From: Rhizobium bangladeshense
GTDB taxonomy: Bacteria > Pseudomonadota > Alphaproteobacteria > Rhizobiales > Rhizobiaceae
DNA: 64,000 nucleotides
Direction of reading: 5' to 3'
NCBI RefSeq assembly: GCF_001662075.1
Contig: NZ_LYPL01000018.1
Span: forward strand, 48,827-112,826
The first letter of the stretch is position 1, and each line of letters opens with the position of its first letter. Below, piece by piece: positions 7,707-16,256 of the stretch. The translations under genes were made by a program, and so were the position numbers. A model generated the notes under the pieces. It saw only the letters and a program-made list of their open reading frames with translations, had not been told where the DNA came from and ran no database searches.

Positions 7707-9362
7707 TCAGTGCCGGCAATAGGCCCGCACGAGTTCTGGATCCTGCCTGAGCCCATCGAGCCACGCCGGATCGAGCGTCGGTACGGACGAGAACAGCAGT
7801 TGCGAATAGGGATGTTGCGGCGCTTTCACTTTCGAGGGGGTGATTTCCTCGACTTTCCGGCCGCCGTACATCACGACGATCTCGTCGCAGATCGCCTCCA
7901 CCACCGAGAGGTCGTGGCTAATGAAGATGTAGGAGAGGCCGAGTTCGCGCTGCAATTCCTTGAGCAGGTCAATGACGGCGGCAGCGACAACGGTGTCGAG
8001 GGCCGAGGTGATCTCGTCGCAAAGGATCAGCTTCGGATCGGCGGCGAGCGCCCGGGCGAAGTTGACGCGCTGCTTCTGTCCACCCGAGAGTTCTCCCGGC
8101 CTGCGGTGGCGCAGGTTGCGGGGCAGGCGCACCATGTCGAGCAGTTGATCGATCCTGATGTTTTGCGCCTGTCGACCCATGCCGTGGTAGAACACCAGCG
8201 GCCTGGCGAGGATATCCTCGACGGATTTCGCCGGATTGAGGGCGGTATCGGCATATTGGAAGACGATCTGCATCTCGCGCAGCTGATCGCGTGAACGCTC
8301 GCGCGCATTGCGGCGCAGCTCCGTGCCGTCGAAGACGATCTTGCCGGTTGCGGCCGGCAGGATGCCGGCGATTGTGCGCGCGAGAGTCGACTTGCCACAA
8401 CCGGATTCGCCGATGATGCCGAGGTTGCGTCCTCTTTCGACCGTCAGGCTCACATGCTCGACCGCGCGAACGAGAGGCAGGCCGTCAGCTTGGCGCTGCC
8501 CGTAACCGGCAACGACGTCTTCGATCTTCAAGAGCGGCGCCGTCGCGTTCTCGGCAAGGCTTGTTGGGCCGCGCGGTTTCGGTTCGAAGGCTGCAAGCAG
8601 TTGCCGGGTATAGGGATGCTTCGCATCGTTGAGGATTTCTTCGGTGGTGCCGATTTCCTGGGCCTGCCCCCCTTTCAATACCACGATGCGGTCGGCGATC
8701 TGTGCGACGACAGCAAGGTCGTGCGAGACATAGACGCCTGATATGCCGCCCTTCTTCATGACCGATTTGAAGGCGCGCAGCACTTCGATCTGGGTCGTCA
8801 CGTCGAGCGCAGTCGTCGGCTCGTCGAAGATGACAAGGGTCGGGTTGCCGATCAGCGCCATGGCGGCAGCCAGACGCTGCAGCTGACCGCCGGAAACCTG
8901 GTGCGGATAACGGCTGCCGATCGTTTCCGGTTCGGGCAGGGACAGCGCCCGGAAGAGTTCGACCGCCTTGGCACGCGCATCTTCCGGCGACATCAGCTGA
9001 TGTATACGCGTGACCTCGATCACCTGATCCATGATCGATGTGGCCGGATTGAAGGCGGCGGCGGCCGATTGCGGCACGTAAGCGACCTCCGTGCCACGTA
9101 GTTCGGCGCGCTGTTTTTCGCTTAGCCTAACCACGTCCTTGCCGCCGACCAAAACACTGCCGCCGGAGATGCGACAGCCCGGGCGGGTATGGCCCATAAG
9201 GGTCAGGGCGATCGTGGTCTTGCCGGAGCCGCTCTCGCCGATCAGCGCGACGATTTCGCCCTCGGCAATGTCGAGGCTGACGCCTTTGATGATCTCGACG
9301 CGCCGGCCGGAATCGGTGGTTGCTTCGACCCGGAGGTCACGAATGTCGACGAGATTGGCCAT
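7707..9362 (-). CDS. Fused double ATPase of an oligopeptide/opine-type ABC transporter (DppD-DppF-like)
   Basis: The 551-residue protein contains two complete ABC ATPase domains. The first (residues about 5-255) has Walker A GESGSGKTT, signature VSGGQLQR and Walker B VIFDEPTTALD. The second (about 275-530) has Walker A GESGCGKST, signature LSGGQKQR and LILCDEITSALD, where the usual proline after the catalytic Glu is Ile. Between domains the segment HPYTRQLLAAF is typical of the oligopeptide transporter subfamily. Its ATG shares one base with the stop of the preceding permease gene (TAATG). It is the last gene of the operon and powers the two permeases at 9362-11163. Confidence 0.92.
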   Translation of the reverse strand: MANLVDIRDLRVEATTDSGRRVEIIKGVSLDIAEGEIVALIGESGSGKTTIALTLMGHTRPGCRISGGSVLVGGKDVVRLSEKQRAELRGTEVAYVPQSAAAAFNPATSIMDQVIEVTRIHQLMSPEDARAKAVELFRALSLPEPETIGSRYPHQVSGGQLQRLAAAMALIGNPTLVIFDEPTTALDVTTQIEVLRAFKSVMKKGGISGVYVSHDLAVVAQIADRIVVLKGGQAQEIGTTEEILNDAKHPYTRQLLAAFEPKPRGPTSLAENATAPLLKIEDVVAGYGQRQADGLPLVRAVEHVSLTVERGRNLGIIGESGCGKSTLARTIAGILPAATGKIVFDGTELRRNARERSRDQLREMQIVFQYADTALNPAKSVEDILARPLVFYHGMGRQAQNIRIDQLLDMVRLPRNLRHRRPGELSGGQKQRVNFARALAADPKLILCDEITSALDTVVAAAVIDLLKELQRELGLSYIFISHDLSVVEAICDEIVVMYGGRKVEEITPSKVKAPQHPYSQLLFSSVPTLDPAWLDGLRQDPELVRAYCRH

Positions 9363-10216
9363 TACTCACTCCGATCGCGGATTTTCTGCGGCAGGTTGTC
9401 GATCAGCAAATTGACACTGATTGTCAGGCTGGCAATGGCGAGCGACGGAAACATGACCGCCGGCGCACCAAACGGAAGACCGCCGATATTCTCACGCACG
9501 AGTGCCCCCCAATCGGCATAGGGTGGCTGGACGCCGAGGCCGAGGAAGGAAAGGCCGGAGAGCAGGAGAACGATGAAGACGAAGCGGAGCCCAAAATCGG
9601 CAAGTACGGGACCCACGATATTGGGCAGGATTTCGGATCTGATCAGGTAAAGGGTGCTTTCACCGCGTGTGCGGGCGACGGTGATGAAGTCCATGGAATT
9701 GACGTTGACGGCGAGCGCCCGAGCGAAACGATAGGAGCCCGGGATATAAATCACCGAAAGGGTCAGGATCAGAACCGGGATCGACGATCCGACGGCTGCA
9801 ACCACGACCAGGCCAAAGAGCTTGGACGGAATGGAATTCATGGCATCGAGGAATCGGGACAGCAGCGTATCGAGCCAGCCACCGGCGACGGCCGCGATCA
9901 TGCCGAGCACGACGCCGCTGAAGCAGGCGATCGTCACTGCTGCGAGCGAGATGCCGACCGTGTAGCGCGCGCCCATCAGGATGCGCGAGAAGACATCGCG
10001 GCCGAGATAATCCGATCCCATCCAGAACTGCTGGGATATCGGCCCGAAATAGTCGTAATCGACGATTTCGCCCACCGGGTAGGGGATGAGCAAGTGCGCG
10101 AAGATCGCGATAAAAGCCCAGAAGAGGATGGCGGCGAGCCCCACGAGCCCGACGAGGTTGAAGCGGTAGCCGAGCCGGCGCGTCATGGCGGGCTGTTGTT
10201 CGATATGGGATGTCAT
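9362..10216 (-). CDS. Peptide/opine ABC transporter permease, DppC-like
   Basis: The 284-residue inner-membrane permease has an N-terminal membrane segment (LVGLVGLAAILFWAFIAIFA), the typical early motif MGSDYLGRDVFSRILMGARY, and about six membrane spans with the ABC-permease coupling loop (ARALAVNVNSMDFITVARTRGES). Length and motifs match DppC/OppC. Its start codon overlaps the stop of the DppB-like gene by an ATGA and its stop overlaps the start of the ATPase gene, so the transporter genes are translationally coupled. Confidence 0.92.
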   Translation of the reverse strand: MTSHIEQQPAMTRRLGYRFNLVGLVGLAAILFWAFIAIFAHLLIPYPVGEIVDYDYFGPISQQFWMGSDYLGRDVFSRILMGARYTVGISLAAVTIACFSGVVLGMIAAVAGGWLDTLLSRFLDAMNSIPSKLFGLVVVAAVGSSIPVLILTLSVIYIPGSYRFARALAVNVNSMDFITVARTRGESTLYLIRSEILPNIVGPVLADFGLRFVFIVLLLSGLSFLGLGVQPPYADWGALVRENIGGLPFGAPAVMFPSLAIASLTISVNLLIDNLPQKIRDRSE

Positions 10217-11163
10217 CGCAACCTCGGATTTGAAAGAATGGCAATGATATCGGCAAGCGTGATGAGGATGAGGTAGCCGACACAGAAGATCATAGCGCAG
10301 GTCTGAATGAGCGGCAGGTCGCGCGTGGCCACCGCATCCACCATCAGTTTGGCAATGCCCGGATAGTTGAAGATGGTCTCGACGATGATGACCCCGCCCA
10401 GCAGATAGGATAGCGAAAGCGCGATCGCGTTGACGATCGGACCAAGGGCGTTCGGCAATGCATGCTTCAGAACAATGCGACTGCGGGAGGCGCCTTTCAG
10501 CAACGCCATTTCGGCATAGGGCGTGTTCAGAGTTTCAACCACGGCAGCCCGCGTCATCCGGATCATCTGCGCCGATACGCCGAAGGTCAGTGTGATCACC
10601 GGCATCGCATAGACCCGCAGTAGATCGGTGAAGGATTTCGCTTCATTCGTAAAGGAAATTGCCGGGAGCCACTGCAGATAGACCGCAAAGAACAGGACGG
10701 CCGATGTTGCGATCATGAATTCGGGCACGGAGATCACGCCAATCGTAAGCACCGTGACCGCCCGGTCATAGAGCGAGCCCCGCATCATGGCGGCCGTGAT
10801 GCCGAGCGTCAGCGCGATCGGAACCGCGAACATGGCGGTTATGCCGGCGAGTTTCATAGAGTTTACGAAACGCCCTCCGATCAAGTCGGCGATCGGCATG
10901 TCGTTGGCGTAAGACGTGCCGAGGTCGCCGGACAGCAGCCCTGTCATCCAGTAGACGAAACGCAGGAATGCCGGCTCGTCGAGATGCATGGCCTTGCGTA
11001 GCCCCTCAACCGCCTCCGGGGTCGCGGCCTGCCCGAGCAGGATCGACGCCGTGTCACCGGGAAGCATCGTCGTTGCGAAGAACACCGCGAAGGAGACGAT
11101 CAGCAGCGTGACAGCGGAGATGAACAGTCGACTGGCAATAAGAGACAGGACCGGATTCTTCAT
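10213..11163 (-). CDS. Peptide/opine ABC transporter permease, DppB-like
   Basis: The 316-residue permease begins with a membrane segment (RLFISAVTLLIVSFAVFFATTMLPGD), as DppB/OppB proteins do. It carries the family motif TSYANDMPIADLIGGRF and a coupling loop (MTRAAVVETLNTPYAEMALLKGAS). About six membrane spans are visible. It follows the binding-protein gene by 86 bases that contain a GC-rich hairpin, and overlaps the DppC-like gene by four bases. It forms the import channel with DppC. Confidence 0.92.
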   Translation of the reverse strand: MKNPVLSLIASRLFISAVTLLIVSFAVFFATTMLPGDTASILLGQAATPEAVEGLRKAMHLDEPAFLRFVYWMTGLLSGDLGTSYANDMPIADLIGGRFVNSMKLAGITAMFAVPIALTLGITAAMMRGSLYDRAVTVLTIGVISVPEFMIATSAVLFFAVYLQWLPAISFTNEAKSFTDLLRVYAMPVITLTFGVSAQMIRMTRAAVVETLNTPYAEMALLKGASRSRIVLKHALPNALGPIVNAIALSLSYLLGGVIIVETIFNYPGIAKLMVDAVATRDLPLIQTCAMIFCVGYLILITLADIIAILSNPRLR

Positions 11164-11219
11164 ATGCAGGCCTCCCGTCGGCCGTTGGCTGACAGTATAT
11201 TACGAAACAGGGGGACGAG

Positions 11220-11238
11220 CGGGGGCTTATCGCCCCCG
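11220..11238 (-). terminator. Intercistronic hairpin after the binding-protein gene
   Basis: A 7-bp stem (CGGGGGC with GCCCCCG, 5-base loop) lies just downstream of the binding-protein stop on the minus strand. Such hairpins often protect the abundant binding-protein message or partly terminate before the permease genes. Confidence 0.5.
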
Positions 11239-11249
11239 GCATATGCCGA

Positions 11250-12860
11250 TCAGCCTTCCAGCCAGATATATTCCGGGAAGGAGTAGCCCATCATGCCGCC
11301 GAGCGGGTTGGTCTCAAGTCCCTTGACCTTGGAGGACACCGCATCGACGTTAGAGAGGTAAGCCGGAATGATGGTGCCGGCTTCTTCCGACACCATGACC
11401 TGCATCTCGTTGTAGATCTCGCGGCGCTTGGCCTGGTCGAGCGAGCCGCGCGCTTCGAGCAGCATCCGGTCGAATTTTTCCGACTTGTATTGGCTCTCGT
11501 TCCATGGCGCATCGGATGCATAGAGGAGCGAGAACAGGATGTCAGGTGTCGGCCGCGGATTGATATTGCCAAAATGGATCGGCGCCTTGAGCCAGTAGTT
11601 GTCCCAGTATCCGTCGGACGGTACGCGCTGCACGTCGAACTTCATGCCGATTTCTGCGCCGGCGGCCTGGACGATCATGGCCATGTCGATTGCCGAATTC
11701 GCTGCATCGGACGCGATCACCGGGATCGACTGACCGAGAAGGCCGGCTTTCTCGAAGAGGAACTTTGCTTTTTCGGGATCGAACGCTTTCGGTTTCAGGT
11801 CCCCATTGTAATAGAAGTTCGACGGGGAGATCGGCTGATCGTTTCCGATCTCGGCGAGCCCGCGCAAGGCCGATTTTTGAATCTGCTCGCGATTGATCAG
11901 ATATTTCATGCCCTCTACGAAGCCCTTTTTGTCGCCGGGCGCTGTGTCCAGGCGGATATTCAGGTTCGTGTAATTGCCGGCGGTCGTCTTATTGAGGAAG
12001 AATCCTTCCTTGCCGTCCACGAGGCGCACAGAGCGCGGATTGATGGCGGCAGCGAGGTGGATGTCGCCCGAGAGCAATGCATTGACGCGGGCGTTGTCCT
12101 CAGCGATCGCGAAGAATTCGAACGAGTCAACGTTCGGATGGTCGGGCTTCCAATAATTCTTGTTCTTCAGGCCGACCGAGCGAACGCCGGGCTCGAAGAC
12201 CTCGCGGACGAAAGCGCCGGTACCGTTGCCCTTGGAGAAGTCGGTCGTGCCGTCGGCGACGATCATGAAATGGTGCATGCCGAGGATCATCGGCAGGTCG
12301 GCATTCGCGGTTTCCAGCGTGATCTCAACCGTCAATTTGTCGACCGCCTTGAACCCGGTCATCTGCTTGGCGATCTTGGCGACCTTCGAGCCGACCGCCG
12401 GGTCGAGATGACGCTTCATCGAGAAGACGACGTCGTCGGCCGTAAGCGGCTTGCCGTCGTGGAAGGTAACGCCGCTGCGCAGCTTGATCGTCCAGACCTT
12501 TGCGTCCTTGGTTTCGACCGACTCGGCGAGCTCCATTCGCGGCGTGCCATCGGACTGGATATAGGTCAGGCGATTGTAGAAGGCGCAGCAGCGCACATAG
12601 TCGGTCGAAAGCGAAGCCTTCGCCGGATCGAGCGTGTCGGCCGTCGAGGACGACCAGCCGGCCGCCTTGAGGGCGCCGCCGGCAACGGGCGTGGCCGCGA
12701 CCGCCTGCGAGGCGCGGCCGAGGATGAGGCCGCCCGCAGACATCGCGACGCCGCCCGCCAGCATCAGTTGCAGAAGTTCGCGCCGAGTCGCGCCGCGGCG
12801 GATGGCGGTTTCGATCATGGCGTCGTCGGCTCTGGTCCAATTGGTGATCTTGTCGTTCAT
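11250..12860 (-). CDS. Family 5 extracellular solute-binding protein with Tat-type signal
   Basis: The 536-residue protein has a twin-arginine signal (ATRRELLQLMLAGGVAMSAGG, residues about 24-44) ending near AVAATPVAG, which suggests export in folded form. The mature part shows the family 5 (DppA/OppA) pattern: AAGWSSSTADTLDPAKAS near the start, WTIKLRSGVTFHDGKPLTADDVVFSM, and the usual length. It is the periplasmic receptor for the permeases and fused ATPase that follow. A HAD hydrolase gene starts the same run 60 bases upstream. The ligand is unknown; peptides, opines and other amino-acid conjugates are typical for the family. Confidence 0.92.
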   Translation of the reverse strand: MNDKITNWTRADDAMIETAIRRGATRRELLQLMLAGGVAMSAGGLILGRASQAVAATPVAGGALKAAGWSSSTADTLDPAKASLSTDYVRCCAFYNRLTYIQSDGTPRMELAESVETKDAKVWTIKLRSGVTFHDGKPLTADDVVFSMKRHLDPAVGSKVAKIAKQMTGFKAVDKLTVEITLETANADLPMILGMHHFMIVADGTTDFSKGNGTGAFVREVFEPGVRSVGLKNKNYWKPDHPNVDSFEFFAIAEDNARVNALLSGDIHLAAAINPRSVRLVDGKEGFFLNKTTAGNYTNLNIRLDTAPGDKKGFVEGMKYLINREQIQKSALRGLAEIGNDQPISPSNFYYNGDLKPKAFDPEKAKFLFEKAGLLGQSIPVIASDAANSAIDMAMIVQAAGAEIGMKFDVQRVPSDGYWDNYWLKAPIHFGNINPRPTPDILFSLLYASDAPWNESQYKSEKFDRMLLEARGSLDQAKRREIYNEMQVMVSEEAGTIIPAYLSNVDAVSSKVKGLETNPLGGMMGYSFPEYIWLEG

Positions 12861-12920
12861 CTCATTCCCCTTTTCTTTTGCGGCGGCTGCCTTGCGAGGC
12901 GAGTCCGCACCGGTTCATAG

Positions 12921-13634
12921 TCAGGCACGCGCGGCGGCCACGGCAGCGGAAAGGCCTGCCATGGACGTGAAATGATAGTCTGGGGTCGTGAATTCGGCCG
13001 GTTCGATCGTGCCGCCGTAACCCTTCTGGTCATGGCGCCGCTCGATCCAGCAATTGGTCAGCCCCAGCTTCCTGGAAATCCCGATATCGTGATACTGGCT
13101 CTGGGCGACGTGCAGGATGTCGTCCTTCGAATGGCCTTCCGAGGCGATGTAGCCGAAGACCTTCTCGAAGAATGCAGGATCGGGTTTTTCGGTCCCGGTA
13201 TCGTCGGCGGTGAAGGCGGCATGGAAGGGATTGCCGAGCTCCTTCTCGAAGAAAGCAAAGGCCCAGCGGCGGGCATTGGTCATTGCAACGAGGCGGTAAT
13301 TTTTCGCCAGGCTTGCCAGTGCTGCGGCGCTGTCTGCGAAACCCTTCCAGCTCTTCGCCGAGTCCCGCAGCCGCTCGCCATATTTGCGATCGACGGGCAG
13401 GCCGAGCTTCGGTGCGATCGCCAGATAGACACGCACGAGGTCGTCGGGAAAGAGGTCGGCGTCGTCGGAGTAGCGGGCCTCACGATAGAGGCTGAGCGCC
13501 CGCTCGCCATCGACTTCATGCCCCGTTTCGGCAGCGATCTCGGCGAGACAGGTCTTGATGCCGCCCTCGAAGTCGATGAGCGTACCGACGACGTCGAAGG
13601 TCATGTACTTGAATTCCGGAAGGCTCTTGCTCAC
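12921..13634 (-). CDS. Haloacid dehalogenase (type II)-like HAD hydrolase
   Basis: Read from the GTG at 13634 (GGGGA six bases upstream) this is a 237-residue HAD-superfamily hydrolase. Motif I is MTFDVVGTLIDFEGG with the nucleophilic Asp; motif II lies near LVAMTNARRWAFAFFEKELG; the Lys and acidic motifs are in FTADDTGTEKPDPAFF and HVAQSQYHDIGISRKLG. It resembles L-2-haloacid dehalogenases but could be a phosphatase of the same fold. In motif I the Asp two residues after the nucleophile is replaced by Val (DVVGT), which is not typical of phosphatases. A longer frame to 13736 lacks support. The gene leads the transporter operon and has a second HAD relative at 21623-22291. Confidence 0.82.
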   Translation of the reverse strand: MSKSLPEFKYMTFDVVGTLIDFEGGIKTCLAEIAAETGHEVDGERALSLYREARYSDDADLFPDDLVRVYLAIAPKLGLPVDRKYGERLRDSAKSWKGFADSAAALASLAKNYRLVAMTNARRWAFAFFEKELGNPFHAAFTADDTGTEKPDPAFFEKVFGYIASEGHSKDDILHVAQSQYHDIGISRKLGLTNCWIERRHDQKGYGGTIEPAEFTTPDYHFTSMAGLSAAVAAARA

Positions 13635-13699
13635 GCGAATTCCCCAGTGTTCGGCTCCGATGGGAGCACGGCTTCTGAAAGAAGAATTTTCTGTTCCCG

Positions 13700-13755
13700 G
13701 CGGGATCTCTGTCCCGCTCTTTATGAAGGCCCGCATTTGTCGGGATCCGGGCCTT
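13700..13755 (-). terminator. Two consecutive stem-loops between the aminotransferase and HAD genes
   Basis: A 6-bp stem (GCGGGA with TCCCGC, 13700-13717) and an 8-bp stem (AAGGCCCG with CGGGCCTT, 13726-13755) lie in the 218-base gap. They probably end or attenuate the acetyltransferase-aminotransferase transcript before the transporter operon begins. No T-run is obvious. Confidence 0.4.
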
Positions 13756-13852
13756 TCGTCTGTTTCAGTTTGTCACCTGCCCTGCGCCGGATTCTCCGAA
13801 AAGGCGCTGTGGGGCGGCACAAACTACCGAATCTGACCGTTTCGCGGTATTT

Positions 13853-15229
13853 TCAGGCCTGCAGCGCCCGGCGCACATCCGGGTCCTCAAGCGTCTCGTC
13901 CAGCGTGATGCGCGTGCGCTCGACGATCGCATCGATTTCCGCTTCGGTGCAGCATAGCGGCGGCGCATGACCGAGGACGCCGTTGCCGAAGGCGCGGATG
14001 ACGAGGCCGTTCTCCCAAGCGCGATCGAAGATCCGGCGGGCGGGTTCGGCGGATGCCGGCAGCGGCGTCTTGTTGCTTTTGTCGACCACCAGCTCGACGG
14101 CCGCGAGCATGCCGCGGCCACGGACATCGCCGACGAGTGGGTGATCTCTCAGCGATTGGAGACCCCGCATCAGCCGCGCGCCAGCCTTGACGCCATTCTC
14201 GAGAAGGCCGTTTTCGTAAAGCTTCAGGACTTCCAGGCCGACGGCGGCGCTGACGGGATGAGCCGAATAGGTGTAGCCGTGACCGATAGCGGTGGCGCCG
14301 GCCCCCTCGGCAATCGTTTCATAGACGTGGTCGGACATGAAGACGGCGCCCATCGGGACATAGCCGGAGGTGAGGCCCTTGGCGGTCGTCATGAAATCCG
14401 GCACGACCCCTTCCTCGCTGCAGGCAAAGAGCGGCCCGGTGCGGCCAAAGCCGGTGATCACCTCATCCACCACGAAAAGGATGTCATGCTCGCGGCAGAA
14501 TTGGCGCATTGCCTTCACCCAGCCTTTCGGCGGTACGAGGACGCCTCCCGAACCCTGGATCGGTTCGACGTAGAAGGCGGCGACTCGCTCCGGCCCGATC
14601 GCCTCGACCTTGCTTTTCAATGCCGCGAGCGAGGCTTCGATGATCGCCTGCGGATCATCGCCGACAGGGTTGCGGTAGGCGTAATGAGACGGAATCTTAT
14701 GCTGCCAGTCGAAGGGAATGCCAAAACCGGCATGGAAGGCAGGCAAGGCAGTCAGGCCCGCACCGACTGTCGAGGAGCCGTGATAACCCTGCTCGACCGA
14801 GATGAACTGATCGCGTTCGGGCCGTCCACGGGCGTTCCAGTAATAGCGGATGAACCGGATCGTGCTGTCCACCGCGTCGGAGCCGCCGAGCGTGAAGTAG
14901 ACATGGTTGAGATCGCCCGGCGCCCGATCGGCGAGTTCTGCGGCAAGCCGGATCGCCGGCTCGGAGCCGAGGCCGAAATAGGCCGTTGCGTAGGGAAGCT
15001 CCCGCATCTGCCGGGCCGCTGCCTCGACGATGCTCTCGTGACCGTAACCGGCATTGACGCACCAGAGGCCGGCGAAGCCATCGATCAGCTGTTTGCCGGA
15101 GGCGTCGGTGACCGTTGCGCCCTTGGCCGAGGCCAGCACGCGCACGCCATGCTTTTCATGACTGCGGTAGGAGGCTACCGGATGGATGAGATGGGCGCGG
15201 TCGAGTTCGATGAGCGAGTTGGGGTACAT
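13853..15229 (-). CDS. Class III (omega-amino acid) pyridoxal-phosphate aminotransferase
   Basis: The 458-residue protein matches the class III family in length and motifs. The PLP lysine is in MTTAKGLTSGYVPMG, the PLP-binding Asp in FVVDEVITGFGRTG, and the phosphate-binding region in SDAVDSTIRFIRYYW. The N-terminal IDGFAGLWCVNAGYGHESIVEAA is typical of beta-alanine/omega-amino acid:pyruvate and polyamine aminotransferases. It would transfer a terminal amino group from a diamine, beta-alanine or related compound to pyruvate or 2-oxoglutarate, giving a semialdehyde; aldehyde dehydrogenases are encoded at 23.7 and 26.2 kb. It lies 11 bases behind the acetyltransferase gene, so the two are co-transcribed. 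Confidence 0.92.
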   Translation of the reverse strand: MYPNSLIELDRAHLIHPVASYRSHEKHGVRVLASAKGATVTDASGKQLIDGFAGLWCVNAGYGHESIVEAAARQMRELPYATAYFGLGSEPAIRLAAELADRAPGDLNHVYFTLGGSDAVDSTIRFIRYYWNARGRPERDQFISVEQGYHGSSTVGAGLTALPAFHAGFGIPFDWQHKIPSHYAYRNPVGDDPQAIIEASLAALKSKVEAIGPERVAAFYVEPIQGSGGVLVPPKGWVKAMRQFCREHDILFVVDEVITGFGRTGPLFACSEEGVVPDFMTTAKGLTSGYVPMGAVFMSDHVYETIAEGAGATAIGHGYTYSAHPVSAAVGLEVLKLYENGLLENGVKAGARLMRGLQSLRDHPLVGDVRGRGMLAAVELVVDKSNKTPLPASAEPARRIFDRAWENGLVIRAFGNGVLGHAPPLCCTEAEIDAIVERTRITLDETLEDPDVRRALQA

Positions 15230-15240
15230 GGGATCTCCAA

Positions 15241-16077
15241 TCAGCCGAGCGCCTGGCTGGCAAGGGCGAAGGTGGTGGCAGCAGGGGCGGCGGCGTGGCC
15301 GACCGATGGGTTCTTCATTGCGATGGCGCCGTCGACTTCAGCGAAGCCGTGTTCGGCGAGCCATGGGGAAAGTCCGGCCGCGGCCGTCGTATCCACCCTG
15401 AGGAAGCGTCCTGGCCGCCTGGCGACGTGATGTTCGATGAGTTTCCTGGCGTCGTCGATGTTTGTGGCAACCACGGGTCCGATCACCTCGCCGCGGCCGA
15501 AAGCGCGCAGGCAGGCGAAGCCCGACACGCCGGCGTCGCGACGAATGACCGCGAACTCGCCGACCTTGGCGAGATAGGAGAGTAGGTCTTCGCGATCGGC
15601 GCCGAAGGCAAGGCGATCGAGTGCCATGATGGCAGGGAGATCGTCGGCGGTGGCGGTCTCCGTGCCGGCCGGCGCAGGGATTTCTCTGGCTAGGCCTTGG
15701 TGCTGCAGCACGGTTCCGGTTTCATGAAAACCAAGCTTTTGGTAGAGCGGCAGGCCCGCCCTTGTCGCGACCAGCCGGAGCGGGCGGTTTCCTGCGATCT
15801 GCAGCGCGGCCTCCATCAGCCTGCGGCCGAGGCCGCGCCCACGCGTCGTCTCGTCGACGATGACCATGTTGATGGTGGCGCAATCTTCCTTGTACCTCGT
15901 GACGACAACGGTGCCGACGACCCTGTCGTCTTCAGTTGCGACCATTCCCTCGCTCAGGGCGAGCGCCATCTGCCAGTCTTCCGTCCTATGCGGCCAGCCC
16001 GCCTGTCGGGAAAGCGCAAGGGCGGCGTCCAGATGGTCGGGCCTGAACGCGGCGATCTCGATCTGACGTGTTTGCAT
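15241..16077 (-). CDS. GNAT-family N-acetyltransferase, two-domain
   Basis: The 278-residue protein starts at the ATG at 16077; a 19-codon upstream extension is not supported. The N-terminal GNAT domain (residues about 5-130) carries the acetyl-CoA loop VDETTRGRGLGRRLMEAAL. The C-terminal half (about 140-260) looks like the second domain common in amine acetyltransferases of this size (AVIRRDAGVSGFACLRAFGRGEVIGPVVA). It heads the short operon with the class III aminotransferase, so its acceptor may be the same amine or amino acid. The acceptor is unknown. Confidence 0.85.
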   Translation of the reverse strand: MQTRQIEIAAFRPDHLDAALALSRQAGWPHRTEDWQMALALSEGMVATEDDRVVGTVVVTRYKEDCATINMVIVDETTRGRGLGRRLMEAALQIAGNRPLRLVATRAGLPLYQKLGFHETGTVLQHQGLAREIPAPAGTETATADDLPAIMALDRLAFGADREDLLSYLAKVGEFAVIRRDAGVSGFACLRAFGRGEVIGPVVATNIDDARKLIEHHVARRPGRFLRVDTTAAAGLSPWLAEHGFAEVDGAIAMKNPSVGHAAAPAATTFALASQALG

Positions 16078-16256
16078 GGGGCGATCCTTGATGTTCTGCC
16101 CGCAAGTCTGCCGGAGTGCCGGCGGGCAGATCATCTGAAGGCCGTGGTTCAGGCAGTATCTTATGGCTTTGCGATCAAGGGTCGCCGAATCTTATGCTGG
16201 CGGACCGGCCCTCTCGTAAACCGCTTGCTGCGAGTGTGTTGCAGGCCTGAGTCTGG

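Noticed and set aside
13967..15430. 487-codon plus-strand frame
   Set aside because: It is antisense to the class III aminotransferase, whose PLP motifs are intact.
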